A DNA stretch of 64,000 nucleotides from CAVOJY01 sp963696405 (GTDB lineage Bacteria; Chloroflexota; Limnocylindria; Limnocylindrales; CSP1-4). The notes beneath the pieces are model-generated. The model did no database searches, was not told the origin of the DNA, and worked only from the letters and a program-made list of their open reading frames with translations. The DNA is taken from contig CAVOJY010000006.1 in NCBI GenBank assembly GCA_963696405.1, positions 434,001-498,000 on the forward strand, in the 5' to 3' direction. Made by a program: the position numbers and the translations under genes. This document shows positions 44,845-53,571 of the stretch, in pieces (the stretch's first letter is position 1; each line of letters begins with the position of its first letter).

Positions 44845-45777
44845 ATGAAACGCCTTCTCGTCATCGCGACCGCGGTCGCCGTTCTCCTCGCCCTCTCTGC
44901 CCCGGCCGTGCTCGCGGCCGAGACCTTGCCGGACACCGGGAAGGTGCTCGTCTCCGTCAACGGTTCCGTGGACATCCCGGCGGGCGATCACCTCGACCTG
45001 CTCGTCGTGATCGATGGGGACGCCCGGATCAGCGGCGACGTCAAGACGATCGTCGTGGCCAGGGGCGCAGCGACGCTTTCGGGAGCCACGGCCGAGACCC
45101 TGGTGGTGGTGAACGGCACCGCCGACCTGCAGGCGGGGACCACCGTGCTCGGAGACGTGCGGACGCTCGACGGGACGGTGACGCAACAGCCGGGCGCCAC
45201 GGTCCGGGGATCGGTGAAGACCCTCGACGCAGAGCTCACGACACTGGGGTTGCTGCTGATCCCGGTCTTCATCCTGCTCTTCCTCGGCCTGGGCCTTGCA
45301 GCGGTCGTCGCCGCTCTCCTCGTGGCCGCCTTCGGCGCGCGCCAGGTTCGCGGGGTCGAGTCGCTCATCAGCCGGCAGCCCGGCCAGGTGCTCGTTGCCG
45401 GAATCGCCGGGACGGTCGCCCTTCCGCTTCTCGCGATCCTTCTGATCGTGACTGTTGTCGGCGCCCCGATCGGCTTCGCCCTCCTCCTCATCCTGCTGCC
45501 GGCGATGGCGTTCCTCGCCTGGATCGTGGCGGCGATCTGGGTCGGCGAGTGGATCGTGGCCCGCCGGCGCGGGGCCCCCGAGCCGGATCGTCCATACCGC
45601 GCCGCGGTTCTCGGCGTCGTCGTCCTGGCAGTCGCCGGGCTGCTCCCGTTCGTGACCGCGATCGCCACGCTGTTCGGTTTCGGGGCGCTCCTCCTGGCGG
45701 CATGGCGGATGCTTCGGCGCGAGGCGCCGCCGCTCGGCGAGACCGGCCCGATCCAGCCGGCGCCCAGCGCGAGCTGA
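44845..45777 (+). CDS. Bactofilin-like/polymer-forming membrane protein
   Basis: A 310-residue protein: signal peptide (VIATAVAVLLALSAPAVLA), then ~110 residues of short beta repeats (VNGSVDIPAG, VIDGDARISGDVKTIVVARG, VNGTADLQAGTTVLGDV) that resemble a right-handed beta-helix of the bactofilin type. About six hydrophobic segments follow. The beta part would lie outside the membrane. The RBS is AAAGGGG. Co-transcribed with the histidine kinase 72 bp downstream, it may be the sensed or regulated partner of the two-component system. Confidence 0.7.
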   Translation: MKRLLVIATAVAVLLALSAPAVLAAETLPDTGKVLVSVNGSVDIPAGDHLDLLVVIDGDARISGDVKTIVVARGAATLSGATAETLVVVNGTADLQAGTTVLGDVRTLDGTVTQQPGATVRGSVKTLDAELTTLGLLLIPVFILLFLGLGLAAVVAALLVAAFGARQVRGVESLISRQPGQVLVAGIAGTVALPLLAILLIVTVVGAPIGFALLLILLPAMAFLAWIVAAIWVGEWIVARRRGAPEPDRPYRAAVLGVVVLAVAGLLPFVTAIATLFGFGALLLAAWRMLRREAPPLGETGPIQPAPSAS

Positions 45778-45849
45778 GCGAGTTCATCGCGGACGCGCCG
45801 GTCGCGAGACAGCGCGTCCGCGAGCAACCGTGATGGTAGGGTGCGCGCG

Positions 45850-47199
45850 ATGAGCAGCGGCGCGAGCAACCCGGACGTGGCCGGGGGCCCGCCAGGCCAG
45901 CCGAACCTCGTCCGTGCCTTCCTGCGGTCGCCGCTCGACCCGGCGACGTGGCGAGCGACACTGGCCACCTTCCTGGGGCTTGGGGTCGCGATGCTGTCGA
46001 TCACCGCCCTGAGCGCCTGCTTCTCGGCCGGCGGCTCCCTCCTGATCTGGCTGGTCGGGATCCCGATCGTCGGCCTGGGCATCGAGTTCTGCCGGGCCTT
46101 CGCGCGAGTCGAGCGCTGGCGCATGACGATGATCGACCGGCGCCCGTTGCTGCCGCACCCCTACCGTCCATTCGACGGCCTCCCGCGCGGCCCGTACGGA
46201 GCCTGGATCCGAGGGTGGGCCGAAGCCCAGTTCCTGGATGCGAGACGGTGGCGGGACGTGGTCTACGTCCTCGTCCTGTTCCCGCTCGCGATCCTCGAGT
46301 TCATGGTCGTCGTCGGCCTGTGGGCCACAGCCATCGGTCTCGTGGCGTCGCCGCTGCTGTTCGCGGGGCTGCGATCGCTCGGGCTCGACCTGCCCCTCGC
46401 CGGGATCCCGGCCGTCTCGGCGGCGATGATGGTGGTGGCCGTGCTCATCGGCCTAGTCCTCGTACCGGTGGCCGCCACCGTCTCGCGGGGCGTGATGATC
46501 CTGCACCGGGCGGTCGTCGAAGGGCTCCTGTGCGTCGATCCCACCGAGGCGCTTCGGCAGGACGTGGAACGGCTGCGGGGAAGCCGGTCGGCCGCCCTGG
46601 GGCTGGAGGCGAGTGAGCTCCAGCGCATCGAACGCGACCTGCACGATGGCGCGCAGCAGCGCCTCGTCGCGCTGGCCATCGACCTGGGCCTTGCCGAGGA
46701 CCGCATCGACAGCGATCCGGCGTCCGCGAAGACGCTGGTCAGCAGCGCCCGCGAGCAGGCGCGCCAGGCGCTCGCGGAGCTGCGAGACCTGGTCCGCGGC
46801 ACCGCGCCCGCGATCCTGCTCGATCGAGGACTCGTGGCCGCGATCGGCGCCGTGGCGGGCGGCTGCCCGGTGCCGACGGTCCTGGACAGCTCCCTCGCGG
46901 CGGGCGAGCGGCTGCCCCCCGCGGTGGAGCGGGCGGCCTACTTCGTCGTCGCGGAGTCGCTGGCGAACGTCGCGAAGCACAGCTCGGCGACCCGATGCGA
47001 CGTGAGCCTGGGCCGGGATGCCGCGCAGCTGGTCGTGGAGGTCCGTGACGACGGCGTCGGCAGTGCGACCGTTGTGCCCGGCGGCGGCCTTGCCGGTCTG
47101 CGCGACCGGGTGCAGGCGCTCGACGGCTCACTGGCCGTCTCGAGCCCGTCCGGCGGACCGACCATCGTGCACGTGGAGCTGCCGGTCAGGCCCGACTGA
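45850..47199 (+). CDS. NarL-type sensor histidine kinase with membrane sensor domain
   Basis: A 449-residue kinase. Residues ~30-230 match the putative-sensor membrane domain seen in many actinobacterial kinases (FLGLGVAMLSITALSACF, RPFDGLPRGPYGAWIRGWAE, VLFPLAILEFMVVVGLWA). HisKA_3 follows with RIERDLHDGAQQRLVALAID (His265), then an HATPase domain with ESLANVAKHSSATRC, VRDDGVGS and GGLAGLRDRV. It autophosphorylates and passes phosphate to a NarL-family regulator, most likely the one encoded at 43962-44627. I used ATG 45850; a GTG three codons upstream is possible. Confidence 0.88.
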   Translation: MSSGASNPDVAGGPPGQPNLVRAFLRSPLDPATWRATLATFLGLGVAMLSITALSACFSAGGSLLIWLVGIPIVGLGIEFCRAFARVERWRMTMIDRRPLLPHPYRPFDGLPRGPYGAWIRGWAEAQFLDARRWRDVVYVLVLFPLAILEFMVVVGLWATAIGLVASPLLFAGLRSLGLDLPLAGIPAVSAAMMVVAVLIGLVLVPVAATVSRGVMILHRAVVEGLLCVDPTEALRQDVERLRGSRSAALGLEASELQRIERDLHDGAQQRLVALAIDLGLAEDRIDSDPASAKTLVSSAREQARQALAELRDLVRGTAPAILLDRGLVAAIGAVAGGCPVPTVLDSSLAAGERLPPAVERAAYFVVAESLANVAKHSSATRCDVSLGRDAAQLVVEVRDDGVGSATVVPGGGLAGLRDRVQALDGSLAVSSPSGGPTIVHVELPVRPD

Positions 47200-47276
47200 G
47201 ACGGCTCCTTGGGAGGGGCGGTCGGATTGGCCTATCCTCGCGCCCACAGCGCCGCGCAGCGTGAGGAAGGCCCGCC

Positions 47277-47825
47277 ATGTCCGTTCTCGTTGCCTACGCC
47301 AGCCGTCACGGAGCCACCCAGGGGATCGCCGAGCGGATCGCGGAGCGGCTGCGCGCCGCTGGGCTGGGGGCCGAGGCCCGCCGCGTATCCGACATCCGCG
47401 ACGTCTCCGGGTACGACGCGTTCGTTATCGGGAGCGCGGCGTACATGTTCCATTGGCTGAAGGATGCCACCGGTTTCGTCAGGCGCCATCGCTCCGTCCT
47501 GGCCACCCGACCCGTCTGGCTCTTCAGCAGCGGGCCACTGGGCACGGACACTGTGGACGAAGACGGTCGAGACGTGCTCGTCACGACCGAGCCGAAGGAG
47601 TTCGTCGAGGTGCGGGCGATGCTCCGTCCGCGGGGCGATCGCGTCTTCTTCGGCGCCTGGGACCCGAGCGCGCCGCCCGCCAGCCTCACAGAGCGGATCG
47701 TCCTGCGCATGCCGGCGGCCCGAAAGGCGATGCCCGCCGGGGACTTCCGCGACTGGCCGGCCATCGACGCATGGGCCGACTCGATCGCGGCCGAGCTGGG
47801 TGCGACCGCAGTGGTTTCCCGCTGA
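47277..47825 (+). CDS. Flavodoxin-domain protein (protoporphyrinogen oxidase HemG-like)
   Basis: A 182-residue flavodoxin fold: FMN phosphate loop in VAYASRHGATQGIAERIAER, then YDAFVIGSAAYMFHWLKDA and WLFSSGPLGTD. Related proteins are annotated as menaquinone-dependent protoporphyrinogen oxidases or general FMN electron carriers. No haem genes are nearby, so the role is open. Preceded by GAGGAAGG just before the ATG. Confidence 0.8.
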   Translation: MSVLVAYASRHGATQGIAERIAERLRAAGLGAEARRVSDIRDVSGYDAFVIGSAAYMFHWLKDATGFVRRHRSVLATRPVWLFSSGPLGTDTVDEDGRDVLVTTEPKEFVEVRAMLRPRGDRVFFGAWDPSAPPASLTERIVLRMPAARKAMPAGDFRDWPAIDAWADSIAAELGATAVVSR

Positions 47826-47895
47826 GCCGCGAGACAGCCGTCGGCGCCCACGCCACGCCAGGATCCACAGGTACATCATATTGGGCTTGACTGTT

Positions 47896-47911
47896 ATCAT
47901 TCGGGCATGAT
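47896..47911. promoter_or_regulatory. Palindrome overlapping the vapB start
   Basis: ATCAT (47896-47900) and ATGAT (47907-47911) flank TCGGGC. The right arm includes the ATG of the ribbon-helix-helix antitoxin gene. This is the expected place for autoregulation by the VapBC complex. Confidence 0.45.
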
Positions 47912-48149
47912 CCGAACGCAGGTCTCCCTCACCGAGGACCAGATGCGACGCCTCCGGCGGGAGGCGCGTCGCAGGCACGTGTCCCTGGCGGCGGTCATCC
48001 GCGACGCGGTCGACCGGGTCGTGCCCGACGAGGACGTCCGGCGGCGCGAACGGATCGACACGCTCCTGGCCGCGGCCGGTTCGGCGGCATCCGGGACGGG
48101 TTCGGTTGCGCGAGACCACGACGCGGTGCTGGCGGGAGACCGCTGGTGA
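47907..48149 (+). CDS. vapB: Ribbon-helix-helix antitoxin (VapB-like)
   Basis: An 80-residue protein. MIRTQVSLTEDQMRRLRREA is an RHH DNA-binding N-terminus, with RHVSLAAVIRDAVDRVV as second helix. The C-terminus is flexible and would wrap the toxin. The stop overlaps the toxin GTG start by 4 bp (GTGA). An AT-richer segment upstream carries TATCAT as a possible -10. Confidence 0.85.
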   Translation: MIRTQVSLTEDQMRRLRREARRRHVSLAAVIRDAVDRVVPDEDVRRRERIDTLLAAAGSAASGTGSVARDHDAVLAGDRW

Positions 48150-48538
48150 CCATCTTCGTCGACTCGAGCGGGATCCTCGCCCTCGTGGACCGGGACGATC
48201 CGGCGCATGGGGGAGTCGTGGAGGCGTTCACGCTGGGGCGATCTGAGGCACTCTCGACACACGCGTACGTCATTGTCGAGACCCTGGCGGTGGCGCGCCG
48301 ACGCTACGGCCCGGCGGTGGCGGCCGCCCTCATCGACCGCGTCATCCCTGCGCTGGACGTGGCACCGGTCGACGCCGCGCTGCATGCCGCTGCGGTCACG
48401 GCCTTCCGTGACACGGTCGAGTCGTCGGTCTCGCTCGTGGACCGGACGAGCTTCGCCTTCATGCGCCGGGAGGGGATCGAGCGCGCGATCGCCCTCGACA
48501 CCGACTTCCGAACCGCGGGTTTCGACACGCTCCCGTGA
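48146..48538 (+). CDS. vapC: PIN-domain toxin (VapC-like)
   Basis: A 130-residue PIN protein: TIFVDSSGILALVDRDD (first Asp), the conserved Glu in HAYVIVETLAVAR, VSLVDRTSFAFM and ALDTDFRTAGFDTLP with the C-terminal acids. Probable Mg2+-dependent ribonuclease paired with the overlapping RHH antitoxin. Start is GTG 48146. Confidence 0.87.
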   Translation: MTIFVDSSGILALVDRDDPAHGGVVEAFTLGRSEALSTHAYVIVETLAVARRRYGPAVAAALIDRVIPALDVAPVDAALHAAAVTAFRDTVESSVSLVDRTSFAFMRREGIERAIALDTDFRTAGFDTLP

Positions 48539-48582
48539 CTTCCGGGGGCCACTCTAGGCGCCCCGTTCGCCCCGGCCGCCGG

Positions 48583-49443
48583 TCAGCGTCGACGCAGGAA
48601 GACGGCACCCATGAGGTTCGGGCCCAGGTGGGGGGCGGTGGAGGCGCCGAGCAGGCCGATGGAGACGCGGGCCGGGTCGATGCCGCCCGGGGCCCGCGCG
48701 ACAAGCTTGGCGCGGAACGCCTCGACCTCCTCGCTCGTGCTGGTCGGCGTGTGCACGATCGCGATGCGTTCGACCGGCTGGGCGGTGACGAGCTCGACGA
48801 CGCGTTCGCGGGCCTTGGCCCGGGTCCGCGGACGCTCCGCGATCACCACGATCCCGTCGCGCACCGTGATGATCGGCTTGACCGAGAGGAGGGTGCCGAT
48901 GGCCGCCCGCGCCGGCGAGAGGCGGCCGCCCTTCTTGAGGTACTCGAGGGTGTCGACGGCGACGTAGAGGTCGACGTCTGGAAGGCGGTCGCAGACGCCG
49001 GCCGCGATCTCGGCGGCAGGGGCGCCGGCCGCCGCCATCTCGGCCGCGAGCAGGGCCACGATCCCGGTCGCCATCGACGTCGATCCCGTGTCGATGACGT
49101 GAATTTCGCGGTCCGGCAGCGCCTGGGCGGCCAAGGTCGCGCTTTGGAACGTCGCCGACAGCTTCGAGCCGATCGTGGGGCAGACGATCGCGTCGGCGCC
49201 CTCGGCGAAGCAGGCCTCGAACGTCTCCCGGAACGTGCCCGGCGACGGCGCGGCGGTTGTCGGGAAGGGCGCGTCGGGAGCCAGCATCCGCATCCAGAAC
49301 TGCTCCGTGGAGAGGTCGACCCCGACCCGGAACTCCGCGGCACCGAACCGCACAAACAGCGGCACCACCCGCACCCCGGCCGCTGCGGCCGCCTCGGGGG
49401 CCAGGTCGGCGGTGGAATTGGTGACGATCGCGATGCGTCTCAT
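48583..49443 (-). CDS. DegV family fatty-acid-binding protein
   Basis: A 286-residue DegV protein: IAIVTNSTADLAPEAAA, FPTTAAPSPGTFRETFE, IVCPTIGSKLSATFQSATLA, VIDTGSTSMATG, DTLEYLKKGGRLSPARAAIG and LLSVKPIITVRDGIV. These are the lipid-binding landmarks. DegV/FakB proteins present fatty acids to the kinase FakA; no fakA (DAK-like) gene is in view. Start ATG 49443 has GAGGAGAGG upstream. The open frame reaches 49515 but lacks support. Confidence 0.9.
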   Translation of the reverse strand: MRRIAIVTNSTADLAPEAAAAAGVRVVPLFVRFGAAEFRVGVDLSTEQFWMRMLAPDAPFPTTAAPSPGTFRETFEACFAEGADAIVCPTIGSKLSATFQSATLAAQALPDREIHVIDTGSTSMATGIVALLAAEMAAAGAPAAEIAAGVCDRLPDVDLYVAVDTLEYLKKGGRLSPARAAIGTLLSVKPIITVRDGIVVIAERPRTRAKARERVVELVTAQPVERIAIVHTPTSTSEEVEAFRAKLVARAPGGIDPARVSIGLLGASTAPHLGPNLMGAVFLRRR

Positions 49444-49607
49444 GGACCTCTCCTCGCTCTCCCGCCCGACGATCATACGCACGTTCCATGGACTGACGCT
49501 GTGCTCGGCCGACACGGACTTCGCCCGGTTCAGGGAGATCCGCTGAGAGAATCCGCTCCGGGCACCGTGATCTACGCCTGCGACAGCTCAGGGCAGCCCC
49601 CAGGCCG

Positions 49608-50042
49608 CTAGTCGAACGGGTCGCGGATCTCGATCCCCGAGAAGCGACGGAAGTCGCGATCCCTCGTCCAGATTGTGCGGACGTCGTTCTCGAGCATGAG
49701 GGCCACGACGTGGGCGTCCGCGACGAGGTTTCCCGTCGGGACGGCGTCGCGCGCAACCTCGCGGTACCGTGACCAGAAGCGATCGCCCTCGCCCGGGCTC
49801 TGGACGTGCGACCGGGCCAGCAACTGGTCGATGTTCCCGAGCGCCTCGTCTGCCGAAAGCGGCCGGGCGAACACCGCCAGGTGCGTGGCGATGCGCAGGT
49901 AGGCGACGATCGTGGGCCAGAACAGGTAGACGATCTCCGGCCCGGCGGCCATCCGGGATACGAACTCTCCGGCCCGCGCATGGAGGGGACTCGCCTCATC
50001 GGATGCGTAGAGGAGGACGTTCGCGTCGACCGTGTAGCTCAC
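49608..50042 (-). CDS. vapC: PIN-domain toxin (VapC-like), third module
   Basis: A 144-residue PIN toxin of the TA-PIN type: YTVDANVLLYASDEASPLHA gives the first Asp, VADAHVVALMLEN and IWTRDRDFRRFSGIEIRDPF the later acids. Its start overlaps the upstream antitoxin gene by 4 bp. Predicted RNase, inactive while bound to the antitoxin. Confidence 0.87.
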   Translation of the reverse strand: MSYTVDANVLLYASDEASPLHARAGEFVSRMAAGPEIVYLFWPTIVAYLRIATHLAVFARPLSADEALGNIDQLLARSHVQSPGEGDRFWSRYREVARDAVPTGNLVADAHVVALMLENDVRTIWTRDRDFRRFSGIEIRDPFD

Positions 50043-50272
50043 GTTTCCTCGTCCAGTGCGCGCCGCAGCGCCTCCGCATCCTCGAGATCCACTCGTGGCC
50101 CCATCGAGCGGGAGGTCCAGCGAAATGGGGCGGGGGTCTCGGGCTCGTCGCGGCGAAGTGCCGATGCCAGGAGCTCAGACACGAGGACCCCCAGGGTCTT
50201 CCCCTCGAGACGCTGTCGCTTCTTGAGCTCCCGCAGCACAGTCGGGTCGATGTCGATAGTCGTCCTGGCCAT
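50039..50272 (-). CDS. vapB: VapB-like antitoxin, third module
   Basis: A 77-residue protein with RHH-type N-terminus (MARTTIDIDPTVLRELKKRQ) followed by EGKTLGVLVSELLASALR. The C-terminal part (PFRWTSRSMGPRVDLEDAEA) is the usual toxin-binding tail. ATGATG/CATGATG direct repeats around the start (50270-50286) may be operator half-sites. Confidence 0.85.
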   Translation of the reverse strand: MARTTIDIDPTVLRELKKRQRLEGKTLGVLVSELLASALRRDEPETPAPFRWTSRSMGPRVDLEDAEALRRALDEET

Positions 50273-50371
50273 GATGCATGATGATGTCTACCGGCGCATC
50301 TGATGTCAAGCTCCTGCACAGGACCCGGCGCGGGGGCGACGGACCGGCCCTCGAGACGACAATGCCGGCCA

Positions 50372-51100
50372 TCACGCGCGCGCGACGGCATCGTCGAGCG
50401 GCTCCGCGGAGATCGACCCTCGTTCATGGCGGAACGCGCCCAGGTGCAGGTGGTTCGGGTCGAGCGCCTCCCACTCTGCGGCGAGCCATCCCGCGAGCCC
50501 GCGGTCGACGGACGCGGGGAGCGCCACGAGGACGTCCCGCATCGGCACCAGGAGCAGGTGGGGCCCCGTACCAAGGAGGCGCTCGATACACTCGGGCACG
50601 AGGATGAGGACCGAGGCAATGCCCTGACCGGACTGGACGACGGTGAGCGGCACCCCGTCCATGGCGCTGCGGTGGATCGCGCTCGGACCACACGAGGCGG
50701 CGATGCGCCGAACGTTGGCCAGGGCGGTCGACGTGGCCGTCTCGACCCCGATGCCCCATCGCTCGAGCTGGTCGCGCCCGACCATGGCGAACGCCGGCCC
50801 GAGGTCCAGCCCGAAGCCCGTGAGGATCCCGGGTGGCACGATCGTCTGGACGAGGCCGTCCACGGGCACCGGCAGGGGCCGGGCACGCGGGAGCAGCGGG
50901 ACGAGCCGCTCGCGGACGGTCTCCCACGGCGCGGTGGGGTCGAACTCGAGGCACGCCGCCTTGACCGTATCGAGGTCAGCCGTCACGTGCGGCCCGAGCG
51001 TCGGACCCTCGAAGACTGCGAACCGGTAGGGCCGCCTGGGAAGACGGGAAGGCAGCCCTCGGCGGCGGGAGTGATCGCGGCAGGCCAGTCGCTTCGCCAT
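50372..51100 (-). CDS. Hypothetical protein, DUF1444-like
   Basis: About 242 residues, tentatively DUF1444-like: PLPVPVDGLVQTIVPPGILT, RDQLERWGIGVETATSTALANV, GQGIASVLILVPECIERLL and LLLVPMRDVLVALPASVDRG. The family function is unknown. There is no signal peptide. Its 5' end borders the remnant of a DUF1622 gene on the other strand. Confidence 0.55.
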   Translation of the reverse strand: MAKRLACRDHSRRRGLPSRLPRRPYRFAVFEGPTLGPHVTADLDTVKAACLEFDPTAPWETVRERLVPLLPRARPLPVPVDGLVQTIVPPGILTGFGLDLGPAFAMVGRDQLERWGIGVETATSTALANVRRIAASCGPSAIHRSAMDGVPLTVVQSGQGIASVLILVPECIERLLGTGPHLLLVPMRDVLVALPASVDRGLAGWLAAEWEALDPNHLHLGAFRHERGSISAEPLDDAVARA

Positions 51101-51132
51101 GGCGGCCATTGTGGCGGCCGTCCCTTATCCGG

Positions 51133-51379
51133 CGATGCACGACGGCTCACCACCCGCTTCGCAGGGGCACGCCAGAACCTGGGGCGCAGCATCCTCCTGG
51201 GCGTTGAGGTCCTGATCATCGCCGACATCGTGCTGACGGTGACCATCGATCAGACGATCGAGAGCGCCCTCACGCTGGGGGTCATCGTCCTGGTGCGGAC
51301 GTTCCTCAGCTTCTCGCTGGATGTCGAGCTGGATGGCGTGGTCCCGTGGCACCGTGGGACGGAGCGAGGGGCGAGCTGA
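51133..51379 (+). pseudogene. DUF1622 membrane protein, N-terminally truncated
   Basis: The frame encodes RLTTRFAGARQNLGRSILLG, VEVLIIADIVLTVTIDQTIE, SALTLGVIVLVRTFLSFSLD and VELDGVVPW, the typical second half of DUF1622 proteins. The first membrane helix and a start codon are absent; the divergent gene at 51100 occupies that place. Either the 5' end was lost by rearrangement or an undetected shift hides it. Confidence 0.55.
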
Positions 51380-51431
51380 CCCGCGAACGCCGTCGCGGGG
51401 CCGAATCCCCGCGGATGAGACAATCGGCGAC

Positions 51432-52571
51432 ATGAACCTGAGACTGCGCGATGCTTCGCTGCCGGCCACGGTGCTGCTCGTGGCCATGATGCTTGTCTCC
51501 TGCGCCGGGGCAGGTGGTCCCTCGACGGGGGCGGCGAGTGGCACGCCTGGCGCCTCCCCTGCGACCACGGAGACAGGCGCGCCGGCAGGCGTGGCGACCT
51601 TTGCCGGAGGCTGTTTCTGGTGCATGGAGGGACGCTTCGAGGCCATGCCGGGCGTGACCGAGGTGATCTCCGGCTATACGGGAGGAAGCGTCGCGAACCC
51701 GACCTACGAGCAGGTCTCGACCGGGGCGACCGGCCACGCCGAGGCGGTGCTCGTTCGGTTCGATCCCGGGCGGGTCACCTACGAGGAGCTGCTCGACGCC
51801 TTCTGGCGAGAGATCGACCCCACGGATGCCGGCGGGCAGTTCGTGGACCGCGGGAGCCAGTATCGGACCGCGATCTTCTACCACGACGAGGAGCAGCGAC
51901 GGCTCGCGGAGGAGTCGAAGGCCCGCGTCGGGAGCAGCGGGCGGTTCGACGCGCCGATCGTGACCGAGATCGTGCCCGCCGGGCCGTTCTACGAGGCCGA
52001 GGAGTACCACCAGGACTACTACCGCAAGCACACCTGGCAGTACGAGTCCTACCGCGCCGGATCCGGACGGGAGACGTACATCGAGAAGACCTGGGGGTCA
52101 GAGACGGGTTCGCCCTGGAGGGGTTTTGTGAAGCCATCCGATGAGGAGCTGCAGACAGCGGCTGACGAGCTGCAGTACGACGTCACCCAAGCGAACGGGA
52201 CGGAGCGCGCGTTCAGCAACGAGTTCTGGGACAACCACGCCGAGGGGATCTACGTCGACGTGGTCAGCGGCGAGCCGCTCTTCAGCTCGCAGGACAAGTT
52301 CGACAGCGGTACCGGGTGGCCGAGCTTCACCCGCCCGCTCGAGCCGGAGAACGTGGTCGACAAGGTCGACGCGTCCCTGCTCCCGGCGCGGACGGAGGTG
52401 CGGAGCCGGTTCGGGGACAGCCACCTTGGGCACGTGTTCGACGACGGCCCGGCGCCCACGGGGCTGCGCTACTGCATCAACAGCGCCGCTCTGCGCTTCG
52501 TGCCGAAGGAGAACCTCGAGGCCGAGGGGTACGGCGAGTACGCAGCAGCGTTCGAGCAGGGCAGCCCCTGA
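51432..52571 (+). CDS. msrAB: Secreted MsrA-MsrB methionine sulfoxide reductase lipoprotein
   Basis: A 379-residue fusion. Signal peptide with lipobox (LLVAMMLVSCAG) anchors it outside the membrane. MsrA: active-site GCFWCMEGRFEAM, SGYTGGSVANPTYEQVSTG, and YHQDYYRK. MsrB: SGEPLFSSQDKFDSGTGWPS, FGDSHLGHVFDDGP and the catalytic Cys in RYCINSAALRF. The MsrB half lacks the zinc-binding CxxC pairs, as in some bacterial forms. It repairs oxidised methionine (S and R forms) in envelope proteins; an electron donor is not nearby. Start ATG 51432. Confidence 0.93.
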   Translation: MNLRLRDASLPATVLLVAMMLVSCAGAGGPSTGAASGTPGASPATTETGAPAGVATFAGGCFWCMEGRFEAMPGVTEVISGYTGGSVANPTYEQVSTGATGHAEAVLVRFDPGRVTYEELLDAFWREIDPTDAGGQFVDRGSQYRTAIFYHDEEQRRLAEESKARVGSSGRFDAPIVTEIVPAGPFYEAEEYHQDYYRKHTWQYESYRAGSGRETYIEKTWGSETGSPWRGFVKPSDEELQTAADELQYDVTQANGTERAFSNEFWDNHAEGIYVDVVSGEPLFSSQDKFDSGTGWPSFTRPLEPENVVDKVDASLLPARTEVRSRFGDSHLGHVFDDGPAPTGLRYCINSAALRFVPKENLEAEGYGEYAAAFEQGSP

Positions 52572-52606
52572 GAGGACCCGCGACGGCGCGAGTGCCGGCT
52601 GCCCGA

Positions 52607-53453
52607 TCAGGCCATGAGGAGGGCGTGGAGGACGCCGAGGCCGATCGGGGCGCGGTGGCGCAGGTAGGCGATGCAGAAGACCAGCCCGATGGTGCCCTGC
52701 AGGACCATCGCGTTCGCCGCCGCGATTGACCAGTCCCCGCCGGCTTGCGGCAGGTTCATCGCGATGTGGACCACTCCGAAGGCCACCGCCGCGATCACCG
52801 CCGCGACGTCGCGCCGGCCCGCTACCGCTTCGAGCCTGGCTGTCAGGCCGACCTGGAGCAGGACCTGCTGCAGGATGCCGCTCCCCAGCCCGGCCACGGT
52901 CGCCGGCACGATGTCCAGGCCGTCCCGGGGGAGCTTCGGCAGCACGATCGCGAGGGCCAGCGGCCAGTAGGGCAGCCAACCCCGGATGACCCAGGCGAAG
53001 TCGGCCGCGCGCGGCCGGGCCAGGAGCACGATCACGACCCAGCCCGCGAGGCCGGCCGTGAACACGTCCGACGCCGACGGCCATGGCGCTTCTGGCCAGG
53101 GAGGAGCCGGCCAGGAGCCCAGGAACCACCCGCACAGGCCGACATAGGCGACCGCGATCGCGGCCAGCTCGGCTCGCGGCGCTCCGGACGGGGTCGGGCT
53201 CGGAACGCGCGCCGCGGACCCTGCCGGCGAACCAGGCAAGGAAACCGGCCACGAGGGCACCGCCGGCGATCACCGCAAGGAGCGGGACCATCCCCGGGCC
53301 ACGCCGGGCCACGATGTAGACGGCGGCGGCGGCCTCGAGCCCGAGGAAGACGCGCGCAGGCCACCCGTGAAGGACCGTCCGCAGATCGCCGGCCAGATCG
53401 GCCGCCAGGGCGCGGAGGCCCGGCGCGCTGGAGGGCAGGCCGGATGCCGTCAC
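52607..53453 (-). pseudogene. CPBP/Abi-like membrane protein with altered active site, frameshifted
   Basis: The C-terminal part (LCGWFLGSWPAPPWPEAPWP, FTAGLAGWVVIVLLARPRAA, FAWVIRGWLPYWPLALAIVL, FGVVHIAMNLPQ, GVLHALLMA) resembles CPBP intramembrane proteases. The first motif, normally EExxxR, reads QQVLLQ, so both glutamates are replaced by Gln and catalysis is unlikely. The N-terminus (GTG 53453) is in another frame, joined by a shift near 53185. About seven hydrophobic segments in total. Confidence 0.55.
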
Positions 53454-53571
53454 CCCACGATTCTCCGGCCGGACGCAATGGGTCGATGGGGAGTGCGGTG
53501 CGGCCGGCCAGCCGGGTTCGCTCCACAGCGGGTTCGCTCCGCCCTTCACGGCCATTGCGGCTTGTGCGACC

